NCBI GenBank assembly: GCA_016177355.1
Contig: JACOVL010000079.1
Location: 1-17,917, forward strand
DNA from: Betaproteobacteria bacterium
GTDB taxonomy: Bacteria > Pseudomonadota > Gammaproteobacteria > Burkholderiales > SG8-41
Direction: 5' to 3'
DNA: 17,917 bases
Program-made: the position numbers and the translations under genes
Notes under the pieces: generated by a model
What the model was told of the DNA's origin: nothing
The model's input: the letters and a program-made list of their open reading frames with translations, nothing else
Database searches by the model: none
In this document: piece by piece, positions 1 to 8,149 of the stretch
Numbering within the stretch: position 1 is the first letter of the stretch
How the letters are laid out: every line of letters begins with the position of its first letter

Positions 1-583
1 AGCCGGGCCTGCCGTAGTGCAGGACCTGCGGGTCCTCGTGGAATTTCCTGCCGATGCCGTGGCCGCAAAATTCACGCACCACGCTGTAGCCGCGGCCTTC
101 TGCGTGGCTCTGTATCTCGTGCCCGACGTCTCCCAGGTGCGCGCCGGGGCGCACCGTCTCGATGCCGCGCCACAGGCACTCGTAAGTCACTTCGCACAGG
201 CGTCGCGCCTGGATCGCGGGCCGGCCGACGTAGAACATGCGGCTGGTGTCGCCGTGGTAGCCGTCCTTGATCACGGTGATGTCGATGTTGATGATGTCGC
301 CGGGCCGCAATTTCTTGTCGCCGGGAACGCCGTGGCATACCACGTGGTTCACCGACGTGCAGACCGACTTGGGATACGGCGGGTAGCCGGGCGGCGCGTA
401 GTTCAGGGGCGCGGGGACGGTCTGCTGCGCCTCGAGCATGTAGTCGTGGCACAGCCGGTCGAGCTCGCCGGTGGTGACGCCGGACTTTACGTACGGGGTG
501 ATGTAATCGAGCACTTCGGCGGCGAGCCGGCCCGCGACCCGCATCTTTTCGATTTCCCCGGAGGATTTGATGTTGACGGCCAT
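1..583 (-). CDS. map: Methionine aminopeptidase type I, N-terminal part (cut by window edge)
   Basis: Removes the initiator methionine from nascent proteins in the cytoplasm using a two-metal centre. The minus-strand frame starts at an ATG at 583-581 (MAVNIKSSGEIEKM) and stays open for 194 codons to the window edge, so the C-terminal part is missing. Visible family features are the VCHGVP segment with the substrate-binding His84, the metal-ligand aspartates Asp101 and Asp112 (NIDITVIKDGYHGDTSRMF region), and metal-ligand His175 in EFCGHGIG. The two glutamate ligands lie beyond the edge. There is no zinc-finger N-terminal extension, as expected for the short bacterial type Ia enzyme. No strong ribosome binding site precedes the start. 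The gene is divergent from rpsB, its usual neighbour in proteobacteria. Identity is very secure. Confidence 0.96.
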   Translation of the reverse strand, partial: MAVNIKSSGEIEKMRVAGRLAAEVLDYITPYVKSGVTTGELDRLCHDYMLEAQQTVPAPLNYAPPGYPPYPKSVCTSVNHVVCHGVPGDKKLRPGDIINIDITVIKDGYHGDTSRMFYVGRPAIQARRLCEVTYECLWRGIETVRPGAHLGDVGHEIQSHAEGRGYSVVREFCGHGIGRKFHEDPQVLHYGRPG

Positions 584-650
584 TGAGCGGAGTCGGCGCG
601 GTCCGGCCGCGGCAGCCGCGTGGAACGCGACTGAAATTCAACGAGAGCGA

Positions 651-656
651 ATTCTA
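651..656 (-). promoter_or_regulatory. Candidate -10 element for map
   Basis: Read on the minus strand this is TAGAAT, matching five of six bases of the sigma-70 -10 consensus and lying about 70 bases upstream of the map start codon. No good -35 hexamer is visible at 15-18 bases upstream (best candidate GTGCGT), so the call rests on the -10 and its position only. Confidence 0.3.
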
Positions 657-694
657 GTCCAGAATGCCGCCTCACGCACGGGCCGCCTCGCGTC

Positions 695-724
695 TTGAGA
701 GCGGCGAGTTTTCCGTGATAAACT
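695..724 (+). promoter_or_regulatory. Candidate sigma-70 promoter for rpsB operon
   Basis: TTGAGA at 695-700 (five of six to TTGACA) is followed after 18 bases by TAAACT at 719-724 (four of six to TATAAT). Transcription would begin near 731 and give a leader of about 150 bases before the rpsB ATG at 881. This is the only well-placed pair I see in the map-rpsB gap. It would drive the whole translation/envelope block, although internal promoters are likely. Confidence 0.5.
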
Positions 725-780
725 AGCAAGTTAGCTTTACGTCCCGGCCTGGCGCGGCAAGCGGCGGGCGGGACTCGAAG

Positions 781-880
781 GCTCAATCCGCACATCCGCC
801 CACGTGAGGGTGGCCCCCGGTTCAAAAAATCGGCGGCCTCTCGGCGGATGGAGGCTCAACCCTTACAGGAGAAAGACAGC
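781..880 (+). promoter_or_regulatory. Structured rpsB leader, possible S2 autoregulatory RNA
   Basis: The untranslated region in front of rpsB can fold. CATCCGCC at 793-800 is exactly complementary to GGCGGATG at 843-850, and a smaller stem CCAC/GTGG (800-803 with 810-813) lies inside it. The ribosome binding site (AGGAGA near 868-873) lies just outside the long stem. In E. coli, ribosomal protein S2 represses rpsB-tsf translation through its 5' untranslated region. Whether this leader does the same is inference; I did not match it to a specific consensus structure. Confidence 0.4.
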
Positions 881-1624
881 ATGTCGGTCACGATGCGTGA
901 AATGCTGGAGGCCGGGGTCCACTTCGGCCACCAGACCCGCTACTGGAACCCGAGAATGGCGCCGTATATTTTCGGGCACCGCAACAAGATACACATCGTC
1001 AATCTGGAAAAGACGCTGGCGCTGTACCAGGACGCGCTGAAATTCGTGCGCCAGCTCTCCGCCAACAAAGGCAGCGTGCTGTTCGTCGGCACCAAGCGCC
1101 AGGCGCGGGAAATCATCAAGGAAGAAGCGCGGCGCTGCGGCACGCCGTACGTGGATTACCGCTGGCTGGGGGGCATGCTCACCAATTACAAGACCGTGAA
1201 GCAGTCCATCAAGCGCCTGAAGGACATGGAGGCGATGTTGCAGGACGGCTCGCTCGACAAGCTGCCCAAGAAGGAAGGGCTGGGTTACCAGCGCGAGATC
1301 GTCAAGCTCGAGCGCAGCCTCGGCGGCATCAAGGACATGAACGGGCTGCCGGACGCCATGTTCGTGATCGACGTCGGCTATCAGAAAGGCGCGGTGGCCG
1401 AGGCCAGGAAGCTCGGCATACCCATCATCGCCGTGGTCGACACCAACCATTCGCCGGAAGGCGTGGACTACGTGATCCCGGGCAACGACGATTCGAGCCG
1501 GGCGATCCGCCTGTACGCGCGCGGCATCGCCGACGCGATACTCGAAGGCCGCCAGAACAGCGTCAAGGAGATCGTCCGCGGCGGCGACGAGTTCGTCGAA
1601 GTCGAGGACGGCGAGGGCAAGTGA
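881..1624 (+). CDS. rpsB: 30S ribosomal protein S2
   Basis: Structural protein of the small ribosomal subunit, needed for binding of S1 and for initiation. The 247-residue product begins MSVTMREMLEAGVHFGHQ, the near-universal S2 N-terminus. It carries RYWNPRMAPYIFGHRN, the LFVGTKRQA segment, DYRWLGGMLTNYKT, and the C-terminal IPIIAVVDTNHSPEGVDYVIPGNDDSSRAI block, all hallmark S2 sequences. The start was chosen at 881 because of the AGGAGA ribosome binding site seven bases upstream and the exact family N-terminus; an in-frame ATG at 848 lies upstream inside the leader. First gene of the long plus-strand block, with tsf next and a terminator-like hairpin in the spacer. Length is normal for the family. 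Confidence 0.98.
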   Translation: MSVTMREMLEAGVHFGHQTRYWNPRMAPYIFGHRNKIHIVNLEKTLALYQDALKFVRQLSANKGSVLFVGTKRQAREIIKEEARRCGTPYVDYRWLGGMLTNYKTVKQSIKRLKDMEAMLQDGSLDKLPKKEGLGYQREIVKLERSLGGIKDMNGLPDAMFVIDVGYQKGAVAEARKLGIPIIAVVDTNHSPEGVDYVIPGNDDSSRAIRLYARGIADAILEGRQNSVKEIVRGGDEFVEVEDGEGK

Positions 1625-1648
1625 AGCCGTTCCCGAGGATGGCTTCCG

Positions 1649-1672
1649 GGGGGCGCGAGGCCCCCTTTTTTT
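1649..1672 (+). terminator. Intrinsic terminator or attenuator between rpsB and tsf
   Basis: Bases 1649-1654 (GGGGGC) can pair with 1660-1665 (GCCCCC) around a five-base loop, followed directly by seven T at 1666-1672. This is the classic rho-independent shape. Because tsf follows only 17 bases later with its own ribosome binding site and no clear promoter, partial read-through (attenuation that lowers EF-Ts relative to S2) is the simplest reading. A comparable attenuating spacer exists in E. coli rpsB-tsf. Confidence 0.75.
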
Positions 1673-1689
1673 AACCGGCGAGGACGGGA

Positions 1690-2532
1690 ATGGCGGAAAT
1701 CACCGCGAACATGGTCAGGGAACTGCGCGAGAAGACCGACGCGCCGATGATGGAGTGCAAGAAAGCCCTCACCGAGGCCGCCGGCGACATGGCGAGGGCC
1801 GGGGAGATCCTGCGCATCAAGCTCGGGAACAGGGCGAGCAAGGCCGCGTCGAGAATAGCGGCGGAAGGCGTCGTCGCGGCATACATCGCGCCGGATGGGA
1901 AGACGGGCGCGCTGATCGAAGTTAATTGCGAGACGGATTTCGTGGCCAGGAACCCCGATTTCCTCGCGTTTACCGCAGACCTTGCCCAGCTCGTGGCCCG
2001 GCGCGCGCCCGCCGACCTGGCGGCGCTTTCCGCGCTCGATCTCGGCGGCGCCCCGGTCGAGGAGAAGCGCCGGACGTTAATCGGAAAGATCAATGAAAAC
2101 ATGTTCATACGCCGCTTCACGCGGATCACCGCGCGGGGCAGGCTCGCCCGCTATATTCACGGCGGCGCCAGGATCGGCGCGCTGGTGGACGTGGTCGGCG
2201 GAGACGACGTTCTTGCCAGGGATCTCGCCATGCACATCGCGGCGAGCAAGCCGATCGCGGTAGCGGCCACTGAAATACCGGCCGCGCTGGTGCAAAAAGA
2301 GCGCGAGATCGCGGCCGCCAAGGCCGCCGGGTCCGGGAAGCCCGCCAACATCGTCGAGAAGATGGTCGAGGGCTCGGTCCGGAAATTCCTCAAGGAAGTC
2401 ACGTTGCTCGGTCAGCAGTTCGTGAGGAATGACCAGCAGAGCGTCGAGCAGTTGCTCGAATCCAGGAACGCCAGGGTCGCGGGTTTCGCCCTTTATGTGG
2501 TGGGCGAGGGCATCGCGAAAAAGAAAGGCTAG
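1690..2532 (+). CDS. tsf: Elongation factor Ts
   Basis: Guanine nucleotide exchange factor that releases GDP from EF-Tu during translation. The 280-residue product has the N-terminal UBA-like helix bundle (ITANMVRELREKTDAPMMECKKALTEA, residues 4-30) that contacts EF-Tu. The TDFVARN motif at 82-88 inserts near the EF-Tu nucleotide site. Two core subdomains and the C-terminal ending VVGEGIAKKKG follow. The DAPMMECKKAL wording, rather than GAGMMDCKKAL, is common in betaproteobacteria. Start at 1690 is supported by AGGA eight or so bases upstream. It lies 65 bases after rpsB across the attenuator and 6 bases before pyrH. Confidence 0.98.
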   Translation: MAEITANMVRELREKTDAPMMECKKALTEAAGDMARAGEILRIKLGNRASKAASRIAAEGVVAAYIAPDGKTGALIEVNCETDFVARNPDFLAFTADLAQLVARRAPADLAALSALDLGGAPVEEKRRTLIGKINENMFIRRFTRITARGRLARYIHGGARIGALVDVVGGDDVLARDLAMHIAASKPIAVAATEIPAALVQKEREIAAAKAAGSGKPANIVEKMVEGSVRKFLKEVTLLGQQFVRNDQQSVEQLLESRNARVAGFALYVVGEGIAKKKG

Positions 2533-2538
2533 TACGAC

Positions 2539-3258
2539 ATGCCGCAGACGCCCGCCTACAAACGCATACTGCTCAAGCTGAGCGGCGAGGCGCTGATGGG
2601 GAACGACACCTACGGCATCAACCGCGACACGGTCGATCGCATCGTCGGCGAGATCGCGGAGGTCGTGAACCTCGGCGTCGAAGTGGCGGTGGTCATCGGC
2701 GGGGGCAATATCTTTCGCGGCGTCGCGCCGGCGTCTTCGCATATGGACCGCGCCACGGCGGATTACATGGGCATGCTGGCGACGATCATGAACGCGCTGG
2801 CGCTGCAGGACGCGATGCGGCGCGTGAACCTGGTGGCCAGGGTGCAGTCGGCGCTCAACGTCGAGCAGGTGGTCGAACCCTACATCCGCGGCAAGGCGAT
2901 GCGCTACCTGGAGGAGGGCAAGGTGGTGATCTTCGCGGCCGGCACCGGCAACCCGTTCTTTACCACGGATACGGCGGCGGCATTGCGCGGCATGGAGATG
3001 AACGTCAACCTGGTGCTCAAGGCGACCAAGGTGGACGGGGTCTACACCGATGATCCCAGGGCCCACCCCGATGCGATGCGCTACCAGCGCCTGACTTTCG
3101 ACGAGGCCATCATCAAGAACCTCAAGGTGATGGACGCCACCGCGCTGACGCTGTGCCGGGACCAGAAGCTGCCGATCAACGTGTTCAGCATTTTCAAGCC
3201 GTCGGCGCTCAGGCGCGTCGTGCTCGGCGAAGACGAAGGGACTTTCCTGCATAATTGA
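2539..3258 (+). CDS. pyrH: UMP kinase
   Basis: Phosphorylates UMP to UDP with ATP in pyrimidine nucleotide synthesis; hexameric cytoplasmic enzyme of the amino acid kinase fold, typically GTP-activated and UTP-inhibited. The 239-residue protein shows KLSGEAL at 13-19, the glycine-rich GGGNIFRG at 54-61, RATADYMGMLATIMNALALQ region (71-90), and the UMP/ATP-binding GTGNPFFTTDTAA at 135-147. It then has the KATKVDGVYTDDP block at 161-173. It starts 6 bases after the tsf stop, with an AAAGG within the tsf end as the likely ribosome binding site. Full length, no anomalies. Confidence 0.98.
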   Translation: MPQTPAYKRILLKLSGEALMGNDTYGINRDTVDRIVGEIAEVVNLGVEVAVVIGGGNIFRGVAPASSHMDRATADYMGMLATIMNALALQDAMRRVNLVARVQSALNVEQVVEPYIRGKAMRYLEEGKVVIFAAGTGNPFFTTDTAAALRGMEMNVNLVLKATKVDGVYTDDPRAHPDAMRYQRLTFDEAIIKNLKVMDATALTLCRDQKLPINVFSIFKPSALRRVVLGEDEGTFLHN

Positions 3259-3289
3259 CCGCCGGCCCCGGCGCAACGGAAGGTGGACC

Positions 3290-3847
3290 ATGATCGCTGA
3301 CGTCAAGAAAACCGCGGACCAGAAGATGCACAAGACATTGGATACCCTCAAGGGCGACCTGGCGAAAGTCCGCACCGGACGCGCCCACACCGGGCTGCTC
3401 GATCACGTCACGGCGGACTATTACGGCACGCCGACGCCCATCTCGCAGATGGCGAACGTGACCCTGCTCGACGCGCGCACCATCGGCGTCACTCCATGGG
3501 AGAAGAAGATGGCGGCCGCGATCGAGAAGGCGATTCGCGACTCCGACCTCGGCCTCAATCCGGCGACGGTCGGGGAAACGGTGCGGGTGCCGATGCCGGC
3601 CCTGACCGAGGAACGGCGCAAGGAACTGATCAAGGTCGTGCGGCACGAAGGGGAAAACGCGCGGGTGGCGGTGCGCAACGTCAGGCGCGACGCCATTCAC
3701 CAGCTGAAAGAGCTGCTCAAGCAGAAGAAGGTGGCGGAGGACGAGGAGCGCAGGGCGCAGGATGAGGTGCAGAAGCTCACCGACCGCTACATCGCGGAGA
3801 TCGACAAGGCCCTGCAGCAGAAGGAAGCCGACTTGATGGCGGTCTGA
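3290..3847 (+). CDS. frr: Ribosome recycling factor
   Basis: Together with EF-G splits the post-termination ribosome. The 185-residue product has the standard length and family sequences: KVRTGRAHTGLLDHV near residues 27-40 (domain I/II hinge side), ISQMANVTLLDART, the region PWEKKMAAAIEKAIRDSDLGLNP, and the C-terminal long helices LTEERRKELIKVVRHEGENARVAVRNVRRDA. A strong ribosome binding site (GGAAGG) sits about eight bases before the ATG. The TGA stop overlaps the uppS ATG by one base (TGATG), so translation of uppS is probably coupled to it. Confidence 0.98.
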   Translation: MIADVKKTADQKMHKTLDTLKGDLAKVRTGRAHTGLLDHVTADYYGTPTPISQMANVTLLDARTIGVTPWEKKMAAAIEKAIRDSDLGLNPATVGETVRVPMPALTEERRKELIKVVRHEGENARVAVRNVRRDAIHQLKELLKQKKVAEDEERRAQDEVQKLTDRYIAEIDKALQQKEADLMAV

Positions 3848-4644
3848 TGACGAACCCCGTCAGTTCCACGCTGGAAGTACCGGAAACGCGGCGTATCCCG
3901 CGCCACGTGGCCGTCATCATGGACGGCAACGGCCGCTGGGCCAGGCAGCGTTTCCTGCCGCGGGTGGCGGGGCACCGGCGCGGGGCGGAGGCGGTGCGCA
4001 ACGCGGTGCGCGCATGCGCGGAGCGCGGCGTCGAGTATCTCACCCTGTTTGCGTTCAGCAGCGAAAACTGGCGGCGCCCGCCGGATGAAGTTTCATTCCT
4101 GATGCAGCTGTTCGTCGTCGCGCTCGAGCAGGAAGTCGAAAAACTGCACGAGAACGACGTGAGTTTCCGGGTGGTCGGCGATCTCGGCCGTTTCGAGCCG
4201 AAGCTCGTGCGCCTGATCCGGGAAGCGGAAGCGCTGACGGCGGGCAACCGGCGGCTTACCCTGACCATAGCGGCCAATTACGGCGGCCGCTGGGACATGC
4301 TGCAGGCGGTCCATCGCATGTTGCGGGACCATCCCGAACTGGCCGCGGGCTTCGGCGAGGGGGATTTCACTCCTTATCTTGCGCTGAATTATGCTCCGGA
4401 GCCCGATCTTTTCATCCGCACCGGGGGCGAGCAGCGCATCAGCAATTTCCTGTTGTGGCAACTGGCGTACACCGAGCTCTATTTCACCGACACGCTATGG
4501 CCGGATTTCGACGCCGCGGCGCTCGACCGCGCCATCGTGTCGTACCAGCAGCGCGAGCGCCGCTTCGGGCGCACCAGCGAGCAGCTGCCCGCCGGTGCCG
4601 GGCTTGCTGCCTATCGCATTGAAAACCCCGGCGACGCCGCTTGA
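3847..4644 (+). CDS. uppS: Undecaprenyl diphosphate synthase (cis-prenyltransferase)
   Basis: Condenses isopentenyl diphosphate onto farnesyl diphosphate to make the C55 lipid carrier used for peptidoglycan and O-antigen. The 265-residue protein contains the signature HVAVIMDGNGRWARQR (20-35) with catalytic Asp27, AGHRRGAEAV (41-50), LTLFAFSSENWRRP (66-78), and RTGGEQRISNFLLWQLAYTE (191-210) that binds the isopentenyl substrate. It overlaps frr by one base at its start. Position directly after frr and before cdsA is the order seen in Pseudomonas and betaproteobacteria rather than E. coli. An extra short acidic/hydrophobic tail after the last helix is not unusual. Confidence 0.97.
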   Translation: MTNPVSSTLEVPETRRIPRHVAVIMDGNGRWARQRFLPRVAGHRRGAEAVRNAVRACAERGVEYLTLFAFSSENWRRPPDEVSFLMQLFVVALEQEVEKLHENDVSFRVVGDLGRFEPKLVRLIREAEALTAGNRRLTLTIAANYGGRWDMLQAVHRMLRDHPELAAGFGEGDFTPYLALNYAPEPDLFIRTGGEQRISNFLLWQLAYTELYFTDTLWPDFDAAALDRAIVSYQQRERRFGRTSEQLPAGAGLAAYRIENPGDAA

Positions 4645-4671
4645 TTCCGGCGGCGGCTGCGGCGGTCCCGC

Positions 4672-5502
4672 ATGAGCCGGGCTTTCGCCGCGCGGCTCGC
4701 CACGGCGGCCGCATTGCTGGCGGTCTGTGTCGCGGCGTTGTTCTTGCTGCCTAACGGGTGGTGGACGGCGGCCCTGATACCGGTGCTACTGGCCGCGAGC
4801 TGGGAATGGGGCAAGTTGGGAGGTCTGTCGGGCGTTTCCCGCCGGATATTTTCCGCCGTCGTCCTGGCATCGGCGGTCTTGCTTTGGCAGGCGGCGCCGG
4901 AGCCGGCCGGTCCCGCCGCAGACCGCCGTCATGTCATTGATATCGCCGTTTACACGTTAGGTTGTGCGTTTTGGGTATTGATCGCGCCGGTGTGGGTGTC
5001 GGGACGCTGGCAAGTCCGCGCGCCGCTCGTGCTGGCGGTCGTGGGCTGGATCGTCCTGGTGCCGGCCTGGCTGGCGCTGGCGCGGTTGCAGGCCGACCCG
5101 GCAAGGCTGATCGTCCTTCTGGGCATCGTATGGCTGGCGGACAGCGCCGCTTACCTTGCCGGCAGCGCCTGGGGCAGGCGCCGGCTCGCACCGGCCGTCA
5201 GCCCGGGCAAGACGTGGGAGGGCGTGGCGGGCGCCGGCGCGGCAGTGGCAGTGTATTATGTTCTGTTGTCGGTCTTTGCGCCCGGAGGGCAGTGGCGGGA
5301 GGGCGCAAGCGGAATCGCATTGTTTATGGGCGTTGCCCTGATGAGCGTCGTGGGAGACCTGTTCGAATCGTGGATCAAGCGCCAGGCCGGGGTCAAGGAC
5401 AGCGGCTCGCTGCTGCCCGGCCACGGCGGCATTCTCGACCGCGCCGACAGCCTGACCTCCAGCATGCCGATTGCCGCTTTATCGTTGACATTTCTCGGCT
5501 AG
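4672..5502 (+). CDS. cdsA: Phosphatidate cytidylyltransferase (CDP-diglyceride synthase)
   Basis: Integral inner-membrane enzyme making CDP-diacylglycerol from phosphatidate and CTP, the branch point to all phospholipids. The 276-residue product is strongly hydrophobic, with multiple membrane segments starting at residues 10-27 and 32-48. Near the C-terminus, residues 233-260 match the CDS signature: SWIKR at 233-237, KDSG at 242-245, then GHGGILDRADS at 250-260. An upstream conserved segment SPGKTWEG (177-184) is also present. It starts 27 bases after uppS with no obvious ribosome binding site, and ends 7 bases before dxr. Identity is secure; the exact start is slightly less so. Confidence 0.96.
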   Translation: MSRAFAARLATAAALLAVCVAALFLLPNGWWTAALIPVLLAASWEWGKLGGLSGVSRRIFSAVVLASAVLLWQAAPEPAGPAADRRHVIDIAVYTLGCAFWVLIAPVWVSGRWQVRAPLVLAVVGWIVLVPAWLALARLQADPARLIVLLGIVWLADSAAYLAGSAWGRRRLAPAVSPGKTWEGVAGAGAAVAVYYVLLSVFAPGGQWREGASGIALFMGVALMSVVGDLFESWIKRQAGVKDSGSLLPGHGGILDRADSLTSSMPIAALSLTFLG

Positions 5503-5509
5503 AGTTCCC

Positions 5510-6742
5510 ATGGCTGACAGGCGGCGTCTAACGATACTCGGCTCCACCGGCAGCGTCGGCGCCAGCACGCTGGACGTTGTTGCCCGCCACCCCGGGAAAT
5601 TCGAGGTGGCGGCGCTGACCGCGCGGCACCGGGCGGCGGCGCTGTTCGATCAATGCCTCAAGTTTCGGCCGGAGATCGCCGTCGTGCTGGATCCCGACGC
5701 CGCCCAGGATCTGCGGCAACGATTGCGTCAGGCTGGCGCCGCATGCGAGGTTCGTTGCGGGATGGAGGCGCTCGAGCAGGTGGCCGGCATGCCCGGCGTG
5801 GATACGGTGATGGCGGCGATCGTCGGTATCGCCGGCCTGCGCCCGACGCTGGCGGCAGCGCGTGCCGGCAAGAACATCCTGCTGGCGAACAAGGAATCGC
5901 TGGTAACCGCGGGGGCCGTATTGATGGATGCCGTGCGCGCGAGCGGCGCGACGTTGCTGCCCATAGACAGCGAGCACAACGCGATATTCCAGGCGCTGCC
6001 CCGCGGCTACGCCGGAAACGCCGGGATGGCGGGCGTGCGGCGCATATTGCTCACGGCGTCCGGCGGGCCGTTCCGCGCCACACCGTTGCACCAGCTCGAG
6101 GAAGTCACGCCCGACCAGGCCTGCGCCCATCCGAACTGGGTCATGGGCCGGAAGATCTCGGTGGATTCGGCGACCATGATGAACAAAGGGCTGGAAGTGA
6201 TCGAGGCCCACTGGCTGTTCAACGTGCGGCCCGACCAGATCGAGGTCGTTATCCATCCCGAAAGCGTGATCCATTCGCTGGTTGAATACATAGACGGCTC
6301 GATGATCGCGCAGCTCGGCAATCCCGATATGCGGACCCCCATTGCCCATGCGCTGGGTTTCCCGGAACGCATTGCAGCCGGCGTGGAGTTTCTCGATCTG
6401 ACGCGCGTGAGGTCTCTCCATTTCGAGCGGCCGGACAGGCAGCGCTTCCCGTGTCTGCGCCTCGCCTACGAGGCGCTCGCCGCGGGTGGAACGGCTCCCG
6501 CCGCGCTCAACGCCGCCAACGAAGTCGCGGTGGCCAGCTTTCTTTCCGGCGGGCTCGGTTTCCGGCAGATCCCGGCCTTGATCGAGGCGGCGCTTGCGGA
6601 CCATGTGCGCGCCCCCGTGACGAGCCTCGACGATGTTCTTGCCGCCGACCATTCCGCGCGCGCGAGCGCGGACCGCTGGCTGGGCGCGCGGGAACCCGCC
6701 GGCAAGGGGCAGGCATTACGGCAGCAGGCGGCGCGTTCCTGA
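5510..6742 (+). CDS. dxr: 1-deoxy-D-xylulose 5-phosphate reductoisomerase
   Basis: Second enzyme of the methylerythritol phosphate pathway, converting DXP to MEP with NADPH and a divalent metal; it feeds the isoprenoid units used by UppS two genes upstream. The 410-residue protein has the NADPH-binding GSTGSVG at 11-17, ANKESLV at 126-132, and metal-binding PIDSEHNAIFQ (Asp153, Glu155). ASGGPFR (183-189) and HPNWVMGRKISVDSATMMNK (207-226), followed by GLEVIEAHW with the third metal glutamate, are also visible. It is about ten residues longer than typical because of an Arg/Ala/Gln-rich C-terminal tail. Starts 7 bases after cdsA. Confidence 0.98.
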   Translation: MADRRRLTILGSTGSVGASTLDVVARHPGKFEVAALTARHRAAALFDQCLKFRPEIAVVLDPDAAQDLRQRLRQAGAACEVRCGMEALEQVAGMPGVDTVMAAIVGIAGLRPTLAAARAGKNILLANKESLVTAGAVLMDAVRASGATLLPIDSEHNAIFQALPRGYAGNAGMAGVRRILLTASGGPFRATPLHQLEEVTPDQACAHPNWVMGRKISVDSATMMNKGLEVIEAHWLFNVRPDQIEVVIHPESVIHSLVEYIDGSMIAQLGNPDMRTPIAHALGFPERIAAGVEFLDLTRVRSLHFERPDRQRFPCLRLAYEALAAGGTAPAALNAANEVAVASFLSGGLGFRQIPALIEAALADHVRAPVTSLDDVLAADHSARASADRWLGAREPAGKGQALRQQAARS

Positions 6743-6774
6743 ACGGTCCCGCCGCGCGGAAAGCCATCCAGATC

Positions 6775-8145
6775 ATGTCCATACTCGTTACCGTGGCGGC
6801 GTTCCTGGCGGCGCTCGGCTGCCTGATCGTGGTCCACGAATTCGGGCACTACCTGGTGGCCCGCGCCTGCGGCGTCAAGGTGCTGCGCTTCTCGGTCGGC
6901 TTCGGCAAGCCGTTGTGGATCAAGCCGCTCGGACGGGACGGAACGGAATGGACCATCGCCGCTTTCCCGCTCGGCGGCTACGTCAAGATGCTGGACGAGC
7001 GGGAAGGGCCGGTAGCGGGCCAGGAGCTGCCGCGCGCGTTCAACCGCCAGACAGTTTGGCGCCGCCTGGCGATCGTGGTCGCGGGCCCCGCGGCCAATTT
7101 CCTGCTGGCGATCGTCCTGTATTGGGCGCTGTTCGTCCACGGCGTGCCCGGCATCAGGCCGGTCATCGACGGGCCGCCGGAGAGAACTCCGGCGCATCAG
7201 GCGGGGTTTGCGGCGGGCGATACCCTGGTGAAAATCGGGGACGAGGCGATTGCGACCTGGCAGGATGCCCGCTGGACTTTACTGCAGCATGCGGTGCAGA
7301 GAACCTCCGTAACGATAGAAATACGCAGCGCGCGCGGCGATACAGGCTTGCGCAAGCTGGATTTGTCCGGGCTCACGCCGGCCGATCTCGACAGTGATTA
7401 CCTGCGCGTGCTGGGGTTGCGCCGCTTCCAGCCCGAATCGCCGCCGGAAGTCGGCCGTATCACGCCCGGCGGGGCCGCCGAGCGCTCGGGGCTCAGGACC
7501 GGCGACGAGATCCTCTCCATCAACGGCCAGCGGATGAAAAGCATCGATCAGGCGATCAAGCTGATCCGCGACAACCCGGAAAAAACCCTGATCATGACGG
7601 TCCGGCGCCACGGCGAAAACCCGCCGGCGATCGCCGTCGTCCCCGATCCGCACCGCGACGAGAACGGCAGCAGCATCGGCCGCATCAACGCGGTGCTGCA
7701 ACTGAAAAAGGAGGCGTTCGAGGCGTATGTCGTCGAAGTGCGTTACGGGGCGCTTGAAAGTTTCGGCAAGGCGCTCGACAAAACCTGGGACATGTCCGTA
7801 TTCACCCTGAAGATGCTGGGCAGGATGATCGTGGGCGATGTCTCGCTCAAGAACCTCTCGGGGCCGATCACCATCGCCGATTACGCCGGACAGTCGGCGC
7901 AGGGCGGGCTCGCTTCCTACCTGCTGTTTCTCGCCCTCATCAGCATCAGTCTCGGCGTGCTGAATCTGCTGCCCATCCCCTTATTGGATGGGGGGCATTT
8001 GATGTATTATACGTTCGAGATTTTCAAAGGCAGTCCGGTATCGGACCGGGCCATCGAAATCGGGCAGCACGTCGGAATGGCGCTGCTGTTCATATTGATG
8101 GCATTCGCCATATATAACGACATCAATCGTCTATTGGTCGGCTGA
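6775..8145 (+). CDS. rseP: RIP metalloprotease RseP (site-2 protease)
   Basis: Inner-membrane zinc protease that cuts the anti-sigma factor RseA within the membrane, releasing sigma-E during envelope stress; it also removes remnant signal peptides. The 456-residue protein has the HEFGH zinc motif at 21-25 in the first membrane segment. The conserved loop FPLGGYVKM follows (64-72). Two periplasmic PDZ domains lie at roughly 125-200 and 222-300 (second one with VGRITPGGAAERSGLRTGDE). The third-ligand motif NLLPIPLLDGGH is at 397-408 with Asp405, and a last membrane segment lies at 432-448. The start at 6775 places HEFGH at the family position; the frame continues upstream but inside dxr. Four bases separate it from bamA, fitting a shared envelope function. 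Confidence 0.97.
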   Translation: MSILVTVAAFLAALGCLIVVHEFGHYLVARACGVKVLRFSVGFGKPLWIKPLGRDGTEWTIAAFPLGGYVKMLDEREGPVAGQELPRAFNRQTVWRRLAIVVAGPAANFLLAIVLYWALFVHGVPGIRPVIDGPPERTPAHQAGFAAGDTLVKIGDEAIATWQDARWTLLQHAVQRTSVTIEIRSARGDTGLRKLDLSGLTPADLDSDYLRVLGLRRFQPESPPEVGRITPGGAAERSGLRTGDEILSINGQRMKSIDQAIKLIRDNPEKTLIMTVRRHGENPPAIAVVPDPHRDENGSSIGRINAVLQLKKEAFEAYVVEVRYGALESFGKALDKTWDMSVFTLKMLGRMIVGDVSLKNLSGPITIADYAGQSAQGGLASYLLFLALISISLGVLNLLPIPLLDGGHLMYYTFEIFKGSPVSDRAIEIGQHVGMALLFILMAFAIYNDINRLLVG

Positions 8146-8149
8146 ATTC

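Noticed and set aside
2077..3390. Long open frame antisense to tsf and pyrH (over 400 codons)
   Set aside because: It mirrors two certain genes, is His/Arg/Asp-rich as expected for the complement of GC-rich codons, and shows no recognisable domain.
5528..6652. Long open frame antisense to dxr
   Set aside because: Composition is that of a complementary-strand shadow and no family motif is visible, while dxr is complete.
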